Shown one piece after another: positions 50,202-59,563 of a stretch of 64,000 bases of DNA. Position 1 is the first letter of the stretch; the number at the start of each line of letters is the position of its first letter. The stretch is from NCBI GenBank assembly GCA_020636775.1, contig JACJXF010000007.1, positions 36,466 through 100,465 of the forward strand, given 5' to 3'. The notes beneath the pieces were generated by a model, which worked only from the letters and a program-made list of their open reading frames with translations, was not told where the DNA came from and made no database searches. The DNA comes from Bacteroidales bacterium (GTDB lineage Bacteria; Bacteroidota; Bacteroidia; Bacteroidales; GCA-2748055). Made by a program: the position numbers and the translations under genes.

Positions 50202-51731
50202 TTATTCCCATTCAATGGTTGCGGGAGGTTTTGAACTGATATCATAAACCACTCGGTTTATCCCTTTCACTTTATTAATAATGTCGTTCGATACTTTAGC
50301 CAGAAATTCGTAGGGAAGATGTGACCAGTCGGCTGTCATTCCATCTGTAGAACCAACGGCCCGCAGTGCAACCACATTTTCATATGTTCTTTCGTCGCCC
50401 ATTACTCCTACTGACTGCACCGGAAGAAGAATGGTTGCAGCCTGCCATACCTGATCATAAAGTCCTGAATCCTTAAGCCCTTTGATAAATATTTCATCTG
50501 CATCCTGCAGTATACGGACTTTTTCGGCAGTAACATCACCAAGAATTCTGATTCCAAGACCGGGTCCGGGAAAGGGATGTCGTCCCAGAAGTTCCTGAGA
50601 AAGTCCCAGGGCTGTTCCTACACGACGAACCTCATCCTTAAAAAGGAGCTTTAAGGGTTCTACAACTTTCAGCTTCATCTTGTCGGGCAGACCGCCAACA
50701 TTATGATGCGATTTTATAGTAGCTGAAGGTCCGTTTACAGAGACCGATTCAATAACATCGGGATAGATGGTTCCTTGTCCAAGCCATTTTACATCCTTAA
50801 TTTTATGAGCTTCAGCATCAAATACCTCTATAAAGTTTCTGCCAATAATTTTTCTTTTCTGCTCTGGTTCTGTAATACCTTTGAGGTCTTTGAGAAACTT
50901 TTTTGAAGCATCAACTCCGATTACTTTCAGACCCATCCCAAGGTAAGAATCGAGAACAGCCTGGAATTCATTTTTCCGAAGCAACCCGTTATCCACAAAG
51001 ATACAGGTAAGATTCTCTCCGATGGCCTTATGAAGAAGGGTTGCAGCAACACTTGAATCCACACCGCCGGAAAGCCCAAGAACAACTTTGTCATTTCCGA
51101 GGGTATCCTGCAATTGTTTCACTGTCGACTCAATGTATGAAAGGGGTGTCCAGTCCTGACTACAGCCGCAAATATCACTTAAAAAGTTTTTCAAAATCAC
51201 AGAACCCTGGCTGGTATGGTATACTTCAGGATGGAATTGAAGTCCATAGGTTTTCTCACCTTCAACGGCGAAGGCACCGACTTTTATATCACCGGTGCTG
51301 GCTATAATTTTATAGTTTGGCGGAAGCTTCATTATGGTATCCCCGTGTGACATCCATACCTGTGAGTTGGATGTGATATTGTTAAGCAGGGGATTTGAAT
51401 CATCCACAAATCCAAGTTTGGCACGACCATATTCGCGGGAATCGGAAGGAGTTACCTCTCCCCCGAAATTCTGAGCCAGATATTGCGCTCCGTAACAAAT
51501 TCCAAGCACAGGCACCTTTCCTTTGAGCATGCTTATATCGGGAATGGGAGCATTTTTATCTCTCACAGAAAACGGACTTCCGGAAAGAATAAGTCCCATG
51601 ACGGAATTATCGGGTTCAGGAAAATGATTATAAGGATAAATTTCACAATAAACGTTAAGTTCTCTGACACGACGGGCAATAAGCTGTGTATACTGGGAAC
51701 CAAAATCAAGGATAAGTATTTTTTCTTTCAC
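50202..51731 (-). CDS. guaA: GMP synthase (glutamine-hydrolysing)
   Basis: A 509-residue enzyme converting XMP, glutamine and ATP to GMP. The class I glutaminase domain shows DFGSQYTQLIARRVRE, the catalytic Cys in VLGICYGAQYLAQ, and the His-Glu of LQFHPEVYH. The ATP-pyrophosphatase domain has the PP-loop GLSGGVDSSVAATLL. The dimerisation and XMP-binding C-terminus ends with the family's terminal PPATIEWE. All parts are intact. It leads the guaA-S41-pnuC-nadR-rlmL run, and a candidate -7 element lies 22 bp upstream. Confidence 0.97.
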   Translation of the reverse strand: MKEKILILDFGSQYTQLIARRVRELNVYCEIYPYNHFPEPDNSVMGLILSGSPFSVRDKNAPIPDISMLKGKVPVLGICYGAQYLAQNFGGEVTPSDSREYGRAKLGFVDDSNPLLNNITSNSQVWMSHGDTIMKLPPNYKIIASTGDIKVGAFAVEGEKTYGLQFHPEVYHTSQGSVILKNFLSDICGCSQDWTPLSYIESTVKQLQDTLGNDKVVLGLSGGVDSSVAATLLHKAIGENLTCIFVDNGLLRKNEFQAVLDSYLGMGLKVIGVDASKKFLKDLKGITEPEQKRKIIGRNFIEVFDAEAHKIKDVKWLGQGTIYPDVIESVSVNGPSATIKSHHNVGGLPDKMKLKVVEPLKLLFKDEVRRVGTALGLSQELLGRHPFPGPGLGIRILGDVTAEKVRILQDADEIFIKGLKDSGLYDQVWQAATILLPVQSVGVMGDERTYENVVALRAVGSTDGMTADWSHLPYEFLAKVSNDIINKVKGINRVVYDISSKPPATIEWE

Positions 51732-51753
51732 AAAACCAATATTTAATAAGTGC

Positions 51754-51761
51754 CAAATTTA
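51754..51761 (-). promoter_or_regulatory. Candidate -7 promoter element for guaA
   Basis: The minus strand reads TAAATTTG, matching TAnnTTTG, in the 57-bp gap between rnz and guaA. The -33 element is unclear. Confidence 0.35.
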
Positions 51762-51788
51762 GTATTATTTCCCGTAAGGCCTGCAGGT

Positions 51789-52736
51789 TTAATCAGTCTG
51801 TCCATTCTCAGTAAGTCTGATTCGTTCCACCACATATTCATCCCCGTCATTTACTGCGATTGTATTAACAAACAATTCACGTGCTTCGTTCACTAATAAG
51901 TCAGAAGATTTGTAGCGTGAAGAGAAATGACCGATCAGCAGCTTCCCGGCATTACAGGCCAGGGCAATTTTCGCAGCCTGCACCGAGCTGGAGTGAGCTG
52001 TTTGTGATGCAAGGTCTTCGTCTTCTTTAGAAAATGTTGCCTCATGGTATAAAAGGTCAATATTCTGCAGAATCTCACTTAGTTCAGGGCAGAATGATGT
52101 ATCAGAGCAATAAGCATAGGACCGGGGTTTCCATTGAGGCAGCGTGAGCTCAGAATTAGGAATAATTCTGCCATCATTTAGCACGAAATCCTCTCCTTTT
52201 TTTATTTTTTGCATAGCTTCAATTCCCGGTTTAAAAGCATCTATGGCTTCCTTTTTAAGGTTTCTTTCAGAAGGCTTTTCACAAAAGAGAAAGCCGCAGG
52301 TTGGCACGCGGTGCTTCAGAGGAAAGCTGAAAACCTCAACACGTTCATCTTCGTGAATAAGCATTTTTCGGGTATATCCAAGAGCATGAAACTGTATCCG
52401 GTAGGATTGTTCGCTTCCAAAATATTTCTGATAGAATTTCAATATTTCCTGCAACTCTCCGGGGCCATGAATATGCAGGGTATTTTTCCTCCCCAGTAAC
52501 TGAAAACTAGACAGGAGACCAAAGAGTCCAAATACATGATCACCATGAATATGTGAGATAAAAATTCTGTTAATCTTTGCAAAACTCAATTTAAAGCGAC
52601 GGAGTTGAATCTGGGTACCTTCTCCGCAATCCACCAAAAAAAACCGCTCATTTACATTGAGCAAATGAGCGGTTGGGAAACGTTTTGATGTGGGGGCAGC
52701 AGAACTACTACCCAGTATTGTCAAAGAAAACTTCAC
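51789..52736 (-). CDS. rnz: Ribonuclease Z
   Basis: A 315-residue metallo-beta-lactamase-fold endonuclease that removes the 3' trailer of tRNA precursors. The zinc-binding motif is ISHIHGDHVFGL. Near the N-terminus are TSKRFPTAHLL and DCGEGTQIQLRR. Later family features are YCSDTSFCPEL, YHEATF and LIGHFSSRY. The flexible arm (about 140-200) is charged. It follows the STAS gene by 11 bp, in an apparent rpsA-STAS-rnz run. Confidence 0.95.
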   Translation of the reverse strand: MKFSLTILGSSSAAPTSKRFPTAHLLNVNERFFLVDCGEGTQIQLRRFKLSFAKINRIFISHIHGDHVFGLFGLLSSFQLLGRKNTLHIHGPGELQEILKFYQKYFGSEQSYRIQFHALGYTRKMLIHEDERVEVFSFPLKHRVPTCGFLFCEKPSERNLKKEAIDAFKPGIEAMQKIKKGEDFVLNDGRIIPNSELTLPQWKPRSYAYCSDTSFCPELSEILQNIDLLYHEATFSKEDEDLASQTAHSSSVQAAKIALACNAGKLLIGHFSSRYKSSDLLVNEARELFVNTIAVNDGDEYVVERIRLTENGQTD

Positions 52737-52747
52737 TTCAGGCTTTG

Positions 52748-53095
52748 TTATCCGGCATTTTTAATCATCTTAACGCCTTCTTCCACATTCGCGGTAATAT
52801 TCAGAACGGTATCCAGCTGGGAGATGGTGATGAGTCTTTCAACCGCATCATTCAATCCTGTAAGGACAAATGTTCCATTCGAATTTTTACACAAACGGTT
52901 TGCAACAAGAATAGCGCTGAGTCCGGAAGAATCGCAATACCGGCAATTACTCAGGTCGAGGATTATATTTTTTTCGCCGTTACCGGAAATAAGCACCAGC
53001 TCCGATTTCAATGTTGGAGCGATGTGCGTATCAAGTTTTTCTTCCAATACTTTTATTAAAGTATGGTTTTCAAATTTTTCAATTTGGAATTCCAT
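52748..53095 (-). CDS. STAS-domain protein (second copy)
   Basis: A 115-residue single STAS domain with the central loop CRYCDSSGLSAILVANRL (Asp55-Ser56-Ser57), the expected phosphorylation site of anti-sigma-antagonist proteins. It differs clearly in sequence from the STAS protein at 35991, so it is not a recent duplicate. It lies 30 bp downstream of rpsA and 11 bp upstream of rnz, so it is likely made alongside ribosomal protein S1, an unusual genetic setting for a regulator of this type. Confidence 0.86.
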   Translation of the reverse strand: MEFQIEKFENHTLIKVLEEKLDTHIAPTLKSELVLISGNGEKNIILDLSNCRYCDSSGLSAILVANRLCKNSNGTFVLTGLNDAVERLITISQLDTVLNITANVEEGVKMIKNAG

Positions 53096-53125
53096 AGCCG
53101 ATGGTTTTAATTTAACAAAGCTAAT

Positions 53126-55312
53126 TTATGCATTTTCTTCGTCTTTTGCATCAGCTTTCTTCTTTTTTTGACTCTTTTCCATCTTATCTTTTAAAGCAGC
53201 CAGTTCAGAAATGTCTCCAAGGGTTGTTTTTTCAAGATTTGTTGAGATATTTCTCTGAACCTTTTTAACAGTTGCCTTTTGAGTTTTCTCTTTAGTTTCC
53301 TCTACATTTTTCTTTTCATCTTCAAAAACCCGTGTATGAGAAAGAACTATTTTCTTCGAGCCTTTTGAAAATTCCATTACTTTGAAGGGGAGTTTTTCCT
53401 CTACTTTAGCCATCTGACCGTTTTCCTTTACAAGGTGCTTTGAAGAAACAAATCCTTCAACACCATATGAAAGGGTAACAATGGCACCTTTATCAGTCAT
53501 TTCAACAATAGTACCTTCATGAACTGAGTCAACTTCAAAGAGTGTTTCAAAAACATCCCATGGATTTTCCTCGAGCTGCTTATGGCCCAGGCTAAGTCTC
53601 CTGTTGTCTTTATCAATTTCGAGAACTACTACTTCAATATCTGCTCCAATGGTAGTAAATTCAGCAGGGTGCTTAATTTTACGTGTCCAGGAGAGATCGG
53701 AAATATGAATCAGACCGTCAACACCTTCTTCGATTTCAACAAAGACGCCAAAATTGGTGAAATTGCGAACTTTAGCAGTATGTTTGCTTCCAATAGCATA
53801 TTTCTCGCCAATCTGATCCCATGGGTCAGCTTTCAATTGCTTAATACCCAGTGACATTTTTCTTTCTTCGCGATCGAGGGTTAATACAACAGCTTCCACT
53901 TCATCGCCAACTTTCATGAATTCCTGTGCTGATCTGAGATGCTGTGACCAGGACATTTCTGAAACGTGGATAAGGCCTTCTACTCCGGTTGCGATTTCAA
54001 CAAATGCACCATAATCGGCCATTACCACAACTTTTCCTTTAACCTTGTCACCAACTTTCAGAGTTTCACTCAGTGAATCCCATGGGTGAGCGTTAAGTTG
54101 TTTAAGACCCAGAGCAATTCTCTTCTTATCATCATCAAAGTCGAGGATAACCACATTCAGTTTCTGATCGAGCTGAACAATTTCTTCAGGATGATTTACG
54201 CGGCCCCATGAAAGGTCGGTGATATGGATAAGTCCATCCACGCCTCCGAGGTCAATAAATACTCCGTATGAAGTAATGTTCTTAACAGTACCTTCGAGAA
54301 CCTGACCTTTTTCAAGTTTAGCAATAATCTCTTTCTTCTGCTGCTCAAGTTCTGCTTCGATAAGTGCTTTATGAGAAACAACAACGTTTTTAAATTCATG
54401 GTTGATCTTAACCACTTTGAATTCCATTGTTTTTCCAACAAAAGCATCATAATCCCTAATAGGTTTAACATCAATCTGTGAACCTGGAAGGAAGGCTTCG
54501 ATTCCGAATACATCCACAATCATACCGCCTTTGGTCCTGCACTTGATATAACCTTTAATAATTTCATCCTGTTCGAGGGCTGAATTAACCCTGTCCCATG
54601 AACGCATAGCTCTTGCTTTCTTGTGTGACAATAAAAGCTGGCCTTTTTTGTCTTCTTTGCTCTCAACGTAAATTTCCACTGTATCGCCTGGTTTGAGATC
54701 AGGATTATAGCGGAATTCGTTTAAGCTAACAACGCCTTCTGATTTGTAACCGATGTTAATTACAACTTCCCTTTTGTTCATGGAAATCACGGTACCATCG
54801 ATACATTCGTTTTCTGCGATGGTGGATAAAGTTTCATCGTAGAGATCGGCGAATTTCTTTCTTTCTTCAGGTTTGTAATCATCATGTTTGTTGTTGATTA
54901 CAGCCCAGTCGAAGTCTTCAAAACCTACATCGCCACTTTTCTTAGCGGTGGCAGCACTTTCTTTCTTTGGAGCAGCTTTGCTTTTGGATACTTTTTCAGT
55001 TTTTTCAGCAACTACTTCCGGAGTGGATTCTTCTTTTTCAGCCTCAGCCTCTTCTGTCTTTGCTTCAGCCACTTTTTCCTTTTTAGCCTTAACAGCAGTT
55101 TCTTCATTTTCTGCTTCAGCAGTAACTTCTACTTTTTCGGGAGTTTCTGCAACTACCGATTCTGCTTCCGGCTCACTTACTTCATTTGTTTCTTCAGCGG
55201 CCTCAGCCTTGAACTCAACTTCATTAGCGTCAGTTTGTTCAGCTTGTTTGTTTTCAACACCCTCTGTGATTTCAGCACTTTCCAGAGTAGCATCTTTTTC
55301 TTTTTCTGTCAT
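53126..55312 (-). CDS. rpsA: Ribosomal protein S1 with a long acidic N-terminal extension
   Basis: A 728-residue S1 protein, which helps recruit mRNA to the 30S subunit; this matters especially in Bacteroidota, where Shine-Dalgarno sites are weak. Six S1 RNA-binding repeats run from about residue 165 to 665 (for example GTVKNITSYGVFIDLGGVDGLIH and AKVRNFTNFGVFVEIEEGVDGLIH). The first about 125 residues are low-complexity Glu/Ala/Lys/Val-rich and presumably disordered, longer than I would expect for the family. The C-terminal tail is also highly charged. It has the best promoter in the window, just upstream. Confidence 0.95.
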   Translation of the reverse strand: MTEKEKDATLESAEITEGVENKQAEQTDANEVEFKAEAAEETNEVSEPEAESVVAETPEKVEVTAEAENEETAVKAKKEKVAEAKTEEAEAEKEESTPEVVAEKTEKVSKSKAAPKKESAATAKKSGDVGFEDFDWAVINNKHDDYKPEERKKFADLYDETLSTIAENECIDGTVISMNKREVVINIGYKSEGVVSLNEFRYNPDLKPGDTVEIYVESKEDKKGQLLLSHKKARAMRSWDRVNSALEQDEIIKGYIKCRTKGGMIVDVFGIEAFLPGSQIDVKPIRDYDAFVGKTMEFKVVKINHEFKNVVVSHKALIEAELEQQKKEIIAKLEKGQVLEGTVKNITSYGVFIDLGGVDGLIHITDLSWGRVNHPEEIVQLDQKLNVVILDFDDDKKRIALGLKQLNAHPWDSLSETLKVGDKVKGKVVVMADYGAFVEIATGVEGLIHVSEMSWSQHLRSAQEFMKVGDEVEAVVLTLDREERKMSLGIKQLKADPWDQIGEKYAIGSKHTAKVRNFTNFGVFVEIEEGVDGLIHISDLSWTRKIKHPAEFTTIGADIEVVVLEIDKDNRRLSLGHKQLEENPWDVFETLFEVDSVHEGTIVEMTDKGAIVTLSYGVEGFVSSKHLVKENGQMAKVEEKLPFKVMEFSKGSKKIVLSHTRVFEDEKKNVEETKEKTQKATVKKVQRNISTNLEKTTLGDISELAALKDKMEKSQKKKKADAKDEENA

Positions 55313-55367
55313 TTAGGTAATAAAATTTAAATAAATAAGTTAGACATTATGTTGATTTTTCGAGCCG

Positions 55368-55400
55368 CAAAGGTAAGGTTTTCTTTTTAAAATCTGCAAA
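55368..55400 (-). promoter_or_regulatory. Bacteroidota-type promoter for rpsA
   Basis: On the minus strand TTTG (55397-55400) is followed after 21 nt by TACCTTTG (55368-55375), an excellent match to the -33 TTTG / -7 TAnnTTTG consensus. The start site would lie about 50 nt upstream of the rpsA ATG. Confidence 0.72.
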
Positions 55401-55638
55401 TAAAAACTTAATAATAAATTATAATCCAGATGATTCGCCATCATTTGATAAGCGGTTTTGAAAAATATGCAACCAAAGAATAAAATATTTCTGAAAGCGT
55501 TTATTTTATTGCTTTGGGGAGTATAAACAAAATCTCCTTTTAGAGATATTTAAAAATGAAATTCCGGATTAAAGTGTCGGGATTTCATTAAAATCTATAA
55601 AACATGCATTCTTCCAACAACAAAATAATTAATTAAGT

Positions 55639-55646
55639 TAAATTTG
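55639..55646 (+). promoter_or_regulatory. Candidate -7 promoter element for ugd
   Basis: TAAATTTG matches TAnnTTTG and lies 25 bp before the ugd ATG. No TTTG is present at -33, so support is partial. Confidence 0.4.
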
Positions 55647-55671
55647 AAATCGAAATTTTAATTCCATACAA

Positions 55672-57000
55672 ATGAAAATTGCAATTATCGGAACCGGATA
55701 TGTTGGCCTGGTGTCAGGAACATGCTTTGCAGAAACAGGCATAACCGTCACATGTGTTGATATTGACGAGGCAAAAATATCAAAACTCAACCAGGGTATT
55801 GTACCTATTTATGAACCCGGTCTTGAGACCATGATTGAAAACAATGTGGAAAAGGGAAGGCTGAGTTTCAGCACTGACATTGCCAGCAGCATTGTAGATT
55901 GTGACGCTGTGTTTATTGCAGTGGGAACTCCGCCCGACGAAGACGGCAGTGCCGACCTAAAATATGTTTTATCGGTTGCCAGGGATATAGGAAGGCATAT
56001 GCAAAACTACCTTGTGGTTGTAAATAAAAGCACGGTACCCATAGGAACTGCCCAGAAAGTTAAGCAGGCGGTGCAGTCTGAACTCGACATCAGAAAATCG
56101 GATCTGGCATTTGATGTTGCATCCAATCCGGAGTTTTTGAAGGAAGGTGCTGCTATTACCGATTTTCTAAAACCTGACAGGATTGTTGTAGGTGTGGCAT
56201 CAGAAAGGGCTGAAAAAATAATGGAGCGACTTTATAAACCTTTTCTGTTAAACGGTCATCCCCTCTTGTTTATGGACATTCCTTCGGCTGAAATGACCAA
56301 GTATACCGCAAATGCTATGCTGGCTACCAAAATAAGCTTTATGAACGATATTGCAAACCTCTGCGAAATAGTTGGTGCCGATGTAAATATGGTTAGGAAA
56401 GGTATCGGAAGTGATTCACGCATAGGACCCAAATTTATTTACCCGGGAATTGGTTACGGAGGAAGTTGTTTTCCTAAAGATGTAAAGGCACTTATAAAAA
56501 CCTCCCTGGAAAACAATTATAAACTGGAAATTCTTCAGGCGGTTGAAAATGTGAATGAGAGGCAGAAGCAGGTACTCAGTGCGAAAATTTTCAGGCATTT
56601 TGGACAGAACCTCAAGGGAAAAACCATTGCATTGTGGGGACTCAGTTTTAAACCTCAGACTGATGACATGAGGGAGGCACCTTCATTGATAATTATTGGA
56701 CAATTACTTTCTGCGGGCGCTAAGGTGAAGGCCTATGACCCTGTAGCCATTGAAGAAGCAAGGCATAAGCTGGGTGATAAAATCAGCTATGCAGATGATA
56801 TGTATGAAGCACTGATTGATGCTGATGCACTCGCTATCATAACCGAATGGCCTGAATTCAGGGTTCCTAATTACAAAATCATGGAAAGACTTCTTTCAAA
56901 AAAGCTTATTTTTGATGGCAGAAATATTTATGACCCCAATGAAATGAAGGAAAATGGTTATATTTATTACAGTATCGGCCGGAAAACAATTAATCCCTGA
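55672..57000 (+). CDS. ugd: UDP-glucose 6-dehydrogenase
   Basis: A 442-residue enzyme oxidising UDP-glucose to UDP-glucuronate with two NAD+. It shows the N-terminal Rossmann motif IIGTGYVGLVSGTCFAETG, GTPPDEDGSADL, STVPIGTA, the NPEFLKEG motif and the catalytic Cys in GIGYGGSCFPKDVKAL. The C-terminal domain has WGLSFKPQTDDMREAPS. All family features are present. It heads the plus-strand nucleotide-sugar cluster and feeds the next gene. Confidence 0.96.
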   Translation: MKIAIIGTGYVGLVSGTCFAETGITVTCVDIDEAKISKLNQGIVPIYEPGLETMIENNVEKGRLSFSTDIASSIVDCDAVFIAVGTPPDEDGSADLKYVLSVARDIGRHMQNYLVVVNKSTVPIGTAQKVKQAVQSELDIRKSDLAFDVASNPEFLKEGAAITDFLKPDRIVVGVASERAEKIMERLYKPFLLNGHPLLFMDIPSAEMTKYTANAMLATKISFMNDIANLCEIVGADVNMVRKGIGSDSRIGPKFIYPGIGYGGSCFPKDVKALIKTSLENNYKLEILQAVENVNERQKQVLSAKIFRHFGQNLKGKTIALWGLSFKPQTDDMREAPSLIIIGQLLSAGAKVKAYDPVAIEEARHKLGDKISYADDMYEALIDADALAIITEWPEFRVPNYKIMERLLSKKLIFDGRNIYDPNEMKENGYIYYSIGRKTINP

Positions 57001-57050
57001 TCAATTTGAAAATCCGGGTTTATAAATGGATATGAAACAAGATATATAAG

Positions 57051-57983
57051 ATGAAGAGAATTCTGGTTACCGGGGGTGCCGGCTTTATTGGCTCTCACCT
57101 TTGCGAAAGGTTAATTAATGAAGGTAATGAAGTTATCTGTCTGGATAATTATTTTACCGGTTCCCGAAAGAATATCGTTCACCTTATAAAACATCCCTAT
57201 TTTGAGCTTGTCCGCTCCGATGTCACTATGCCATTCTATGCGGAGGTTGATGAAATTTACAACCTTGCCTGTCCTGCTTCGCCTATACACTATCAGTATA
57301 ATCCAATCAAGACTATTAAGACCTCAGTGATGGGATCAATCAATATGCTGGGGCTTGCCAAAAGGGTAAAAGCCAAGATATTGCAGGCCTCTACCTCTGA
57401 GGTTTACGGCGACCCGAAAATCCATCCCCAGCCTGAAGAATACTGGGGTAATGTTAATCCAATCGGACCGAGATCGTGTTACGACGAAGGAAAAAGATGT
57501 GCTGAGACATTATTTATGGATTATCACAATCAGAACAAGGTAAAAATCAAAATAGTCCGAATTTTTAATACCTATGGTCCACGGATGCACCCCAATGATG
57601 GTAGGGTAGTTTCGAACTTTATCATTCAGGCTTTAAATAACCAGCCAATAACCATTTATGGTGATGGAAGTCAAACCCGAAGTTTCCAGTATGTAGATGA
57701 TCTGGTTGAAGGCATTTGCAGGATGATGGGCACTCCGGATAATGTTATTGGTCCGGTTAATATCGGTAATCCCAACGAATTTACTATTCTGGAACTGGCA
57801 GAGCGGGTTATAAAAATGACCAGATCATCTTCAAAAATTGTTAATATGCCTCTTCCAAAAGACGATCCCATTCAAAGAAAGCCTGTTATTGACAAAGCCG
57901 GAGAAATCCTGGGAGGCTGGTCGCCAAAGATTCAGCTGGAGGAAGGATTGGAGAAAACGATAGCATATTTCCGTAACATTTAA
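57051..57983 (+). CDS. uxs: UDP-glucuronate decarboxylase (UDP-xylose synthase)
   Basis: A 310-residue extended SDR enzyme. The NAD motif is VTGGAGFIGSHL. Its UXS character comes from NLACPASPIHYQYNPIKTIKTS, STSEVYGDPKIHPQPEEYWG and the catalytic YDEGKR of NPIGPRSCYDEGKR. These distinguish it from dTDP-glucose 4,6-dehydratase (RmlB), for which it could be mistaken by position. It converts UDP-glucuronate to UDP-xylose. It lies 50 bp downstream of ugd. Confidence 0.93.
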   Translation: MKRILVTGGAGFIGSHLCERLINEGNEVICLDNYFTGSRKNIVHLIKHPYFELVRSDVTMPFYAEVDEIYNLACPASPIHYQYNPIKTIKTSVMGSINMLGLAKRVKAKILQASTSEVYGDPKIHPQPEEYWGNVNPIGPRSCYDEGKRCAETLFMDYHNQNKVKIKIVRIFNTYGPRMHPNDGRVVSNFIIQALNNQPITIYGDGSQTRSFQYVDDLVEGICRMMGTPDNVIGPVNIGNPNEFTILELAERVIKMTRSSSKIVNMPLPKDDPIQRKPVIDKAGEILGGWSPKIQLEEGLEKTIAYFRNI

Positions 57984-58052
57984 GCCGGTATAAAATCAGG
58001 CTTATATAAAATTTTAAGAATTAACTTTTGACATTCAAGTAAAGCAACAGAT

Positions 58053-58940
58053 ATGAAAGGCATAATCCTTGCCGGAGGATCCGGTACCCGACTCTACCCT
58101 ATTACCAAAAGCATTTCCAAGCAAATCATTCCTGTTTATGACAAACCGATGATTTATTACCCCTTATCGGTTTTAATGCTGGCAGGGATCAGAGAAATCC
58201 TGATTATCTCAACTCCTAAAGATCTCCCGCTATACAGGGAGTTGCTGGAAGACGGGAGTCAGCTGGGCATTAAGCTGGAATATGCAGAGCAACCATCGCC
58301 CGACGGACTTGCACAGGCATTTCTTATCGGTGAAAAATTTCTTGGTAATTCACCAGCCTGCCTCATTCTGGGAGATAATATTTTTTATGGTCATGGATTT
58401 GGTAAGACACTTTTCGATACATCCAGGATTACCAAAGGTGCTGTAGTATTCGGATATTATGTTACCGATCCCGAGCGTTACGGTGTTGCTGAATTCGACG
58501 AAAAGGGAAACGTTCTCAGTCTGGAAGAAAAACCAGCAAAGCCCAAGTCAAATTATGCTGTTACAGGTCTATATTTTTATGACAATACTGTGGTTCAGAA
58601 AGCCAAATCACTTAAACCATCCCCTCGCGGAGAACTGGAGATTACTGATCTGAACAAATTATACCTGAATGAAGGACAATTGCAGGTAAAACTTATGGGT
58701 CGCGGGATGGCCTGGCTCGATACCGGTACCCAGGACAGTCTTTTGCAGGCTTCCAACTATATTTATACCATTGAAAAGCGCCAGGGACTAAAGATTTCAT
58801 GTATCGAAGAAATAGCCTATAAAAGAGGGTTTATAGCGAGGGAACAGCTTTTAAAACTTGCCAAAGATCTTGGGAAAAGCCAGTACGGAGAATATCTGAA
58901 TAACATCGCTAATGAGCGAATCGTTACAAGGCAGGAGTAG
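58053..58940 (+). CDS. rfbA: Glucose-1-phosphate thymidylyltransferase RmlA
   Basis: A 295-residue nucleotidyltransferase making dTDP-glucose from glucose 1-phosphate and dTTP. The N-terminal motif is KGIILAGGSGTRLYP, and Lys-containing KQIIPVYDKPMIYYPL follows. The catalytic and metal aspartate is in LILGDNIFYGHG. The second metal site is in GMAWLDTGT. EKPAKPKSNYAVTGLYFYD is also typical. It is the first rml gene of the cluster. Confidence 0.96.
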   Translation: MKGIILAGGSGTRLYPITKSISKQIIPVYDKPMIYYPLSVLMLAGIREILIISTPKDLPLYRELLEDGSQLGIKLEYAEQPSPDGLAQAFLIGEKFLGNSPACLILGDNIFYGHGFGKTLFDTSRITKGAVVFGYYVTDPERYGVAEFDEKGNVLSLEEKPAKPKSNYAVTGLYFYDNTVVQKAKSLKPSPRGELEITDLNKLYLNEGQLQVKLMGRGMAWLDTGTQDSLLQASNYIYTIEKRQGLKISCIEEIAYKRGFIAREQLLKLAKDLGKSQYGEYLNNIANERIVTRQE

Positions 58941-58978
58941 TAAGAAAGAAATAATGAACCTGGAAAATCAGTATTAAT

Positions 58979-59563
58979 ATGACTGGAAAAATAACAAAGA
59001 TCCCCGGACTAATAATTCTTGAGCCAAAAGTTTTGGAAGACAACAGAGGCTATTTTTATGAAAGTTACAATAAGATAAAGATGCAGTCTGCCGGGATAGA
59101 TATGGAATTTGTGCAGGACAACCAGTCGAAGTCGCAATTTGGAGTTATCCGCGGACTTCATTATCAGAAGAATCCTCATGCCCAGAGTAAACTTGTAAGG
59201 GTTCTGGAAGGGCGAATTTATGATGTGGCTTTGGATATCAGGCAGGGCTCACCCACTTTCGGGGAATGGTTTGGTATTGAGCTGAATGCTGTGAATAAGA
59301 CACAACTATTCATTCCCAGAGGATTTGCTCATGGCTTTTCCGTGTTAAGCGAAACCGCTGTTGTTCTGTATAAGTGCGATGAATTTTACCATCCTGAAAC
59401 TGAAGCAGGGATAAATTGTCTGGATAACGTACTTCATATTGACTGGAAAATTGAAGCAGGAAAGGAAATAATCTCTGCGAAGGATATGAACCAACCCGTC
59501 TTTGAAAAAGCAGATCATAATTTTATCTTTGAAAACCAAGCATTCAAATCAGAAAAAGAATGA
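58979..59563 (+). CDS. rfbC: dTDP-4-dehydrorhamnose 3,5-epimerase RmlC
   Basis: A 194-residue cupin-fold epimerase. RmlC motifs are DNRGYFYESYN, FVQDNQSKSQFGVIRGLHYQ, the catalytic His in GLHYQ, DVALDIRQGSPTFGEW and FIPRGFAHGFSVLSETA. It epimerises C3 and C5 of the dTDP-4-keto sugar. The final codons overlap rfbD as ATGA. Confidence 0.95.
   Translation: MTGKITKIPGLIILEPKVLEDNRGYFYESYNKIKMQSAGIDMEFVQDNQSKSQFGVIRGLHYQKNPHAQSKLVRVLEGRIYDVALDIRQGSPTFGEWFGIELNAVNKTQLFIPRGFAHGFSVLSETAVVLYKCDEFYHPETEAGINCLDNVLHIDWKIEAGKEIISAKDMNQPVFEKADHNFIFENQAFKSEKE

Larger units (their letters stand above)
55313..55671. other. Divergent intergenic region between rpsA and ugd
   Basis: A 359-bp AT-rich gap without a gene. 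It holds the rpsA promoter at 55368-55400, a candidate ugd -7 box at 55639, and a stem-loop (55558-55586) with arms GAAATTCCG and CGGGATTTC, pairing 9 bp with one wobble around an 11-nt loop. I see no tRNA or other RNA gene. Confidence 0.7.

Noticed and set aside
50192..50245. Longer start of the S41 protease overlapping guaA
   Set aside because: It would place 18 residues before an obvious signal peptide and overlap the guaA 3' end.
54884..55330. Two long plus-strand open frames opposite the rpsA start
   Set aside because: They are antisense to the Glu/Ala/Lys-rich low-complexity N-terminus of S1 and consist of Phe- or Ser-rich translations; shadows of biased composition.
57051..57983. Reading the SDR gene as rmlB (dTDP-glucose 4,6-dehydratase)
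   Set aside because: The motifs NLACPASPIHYQ and NPIGPRSCYDEGKR are those of UDP-xylose synthase.
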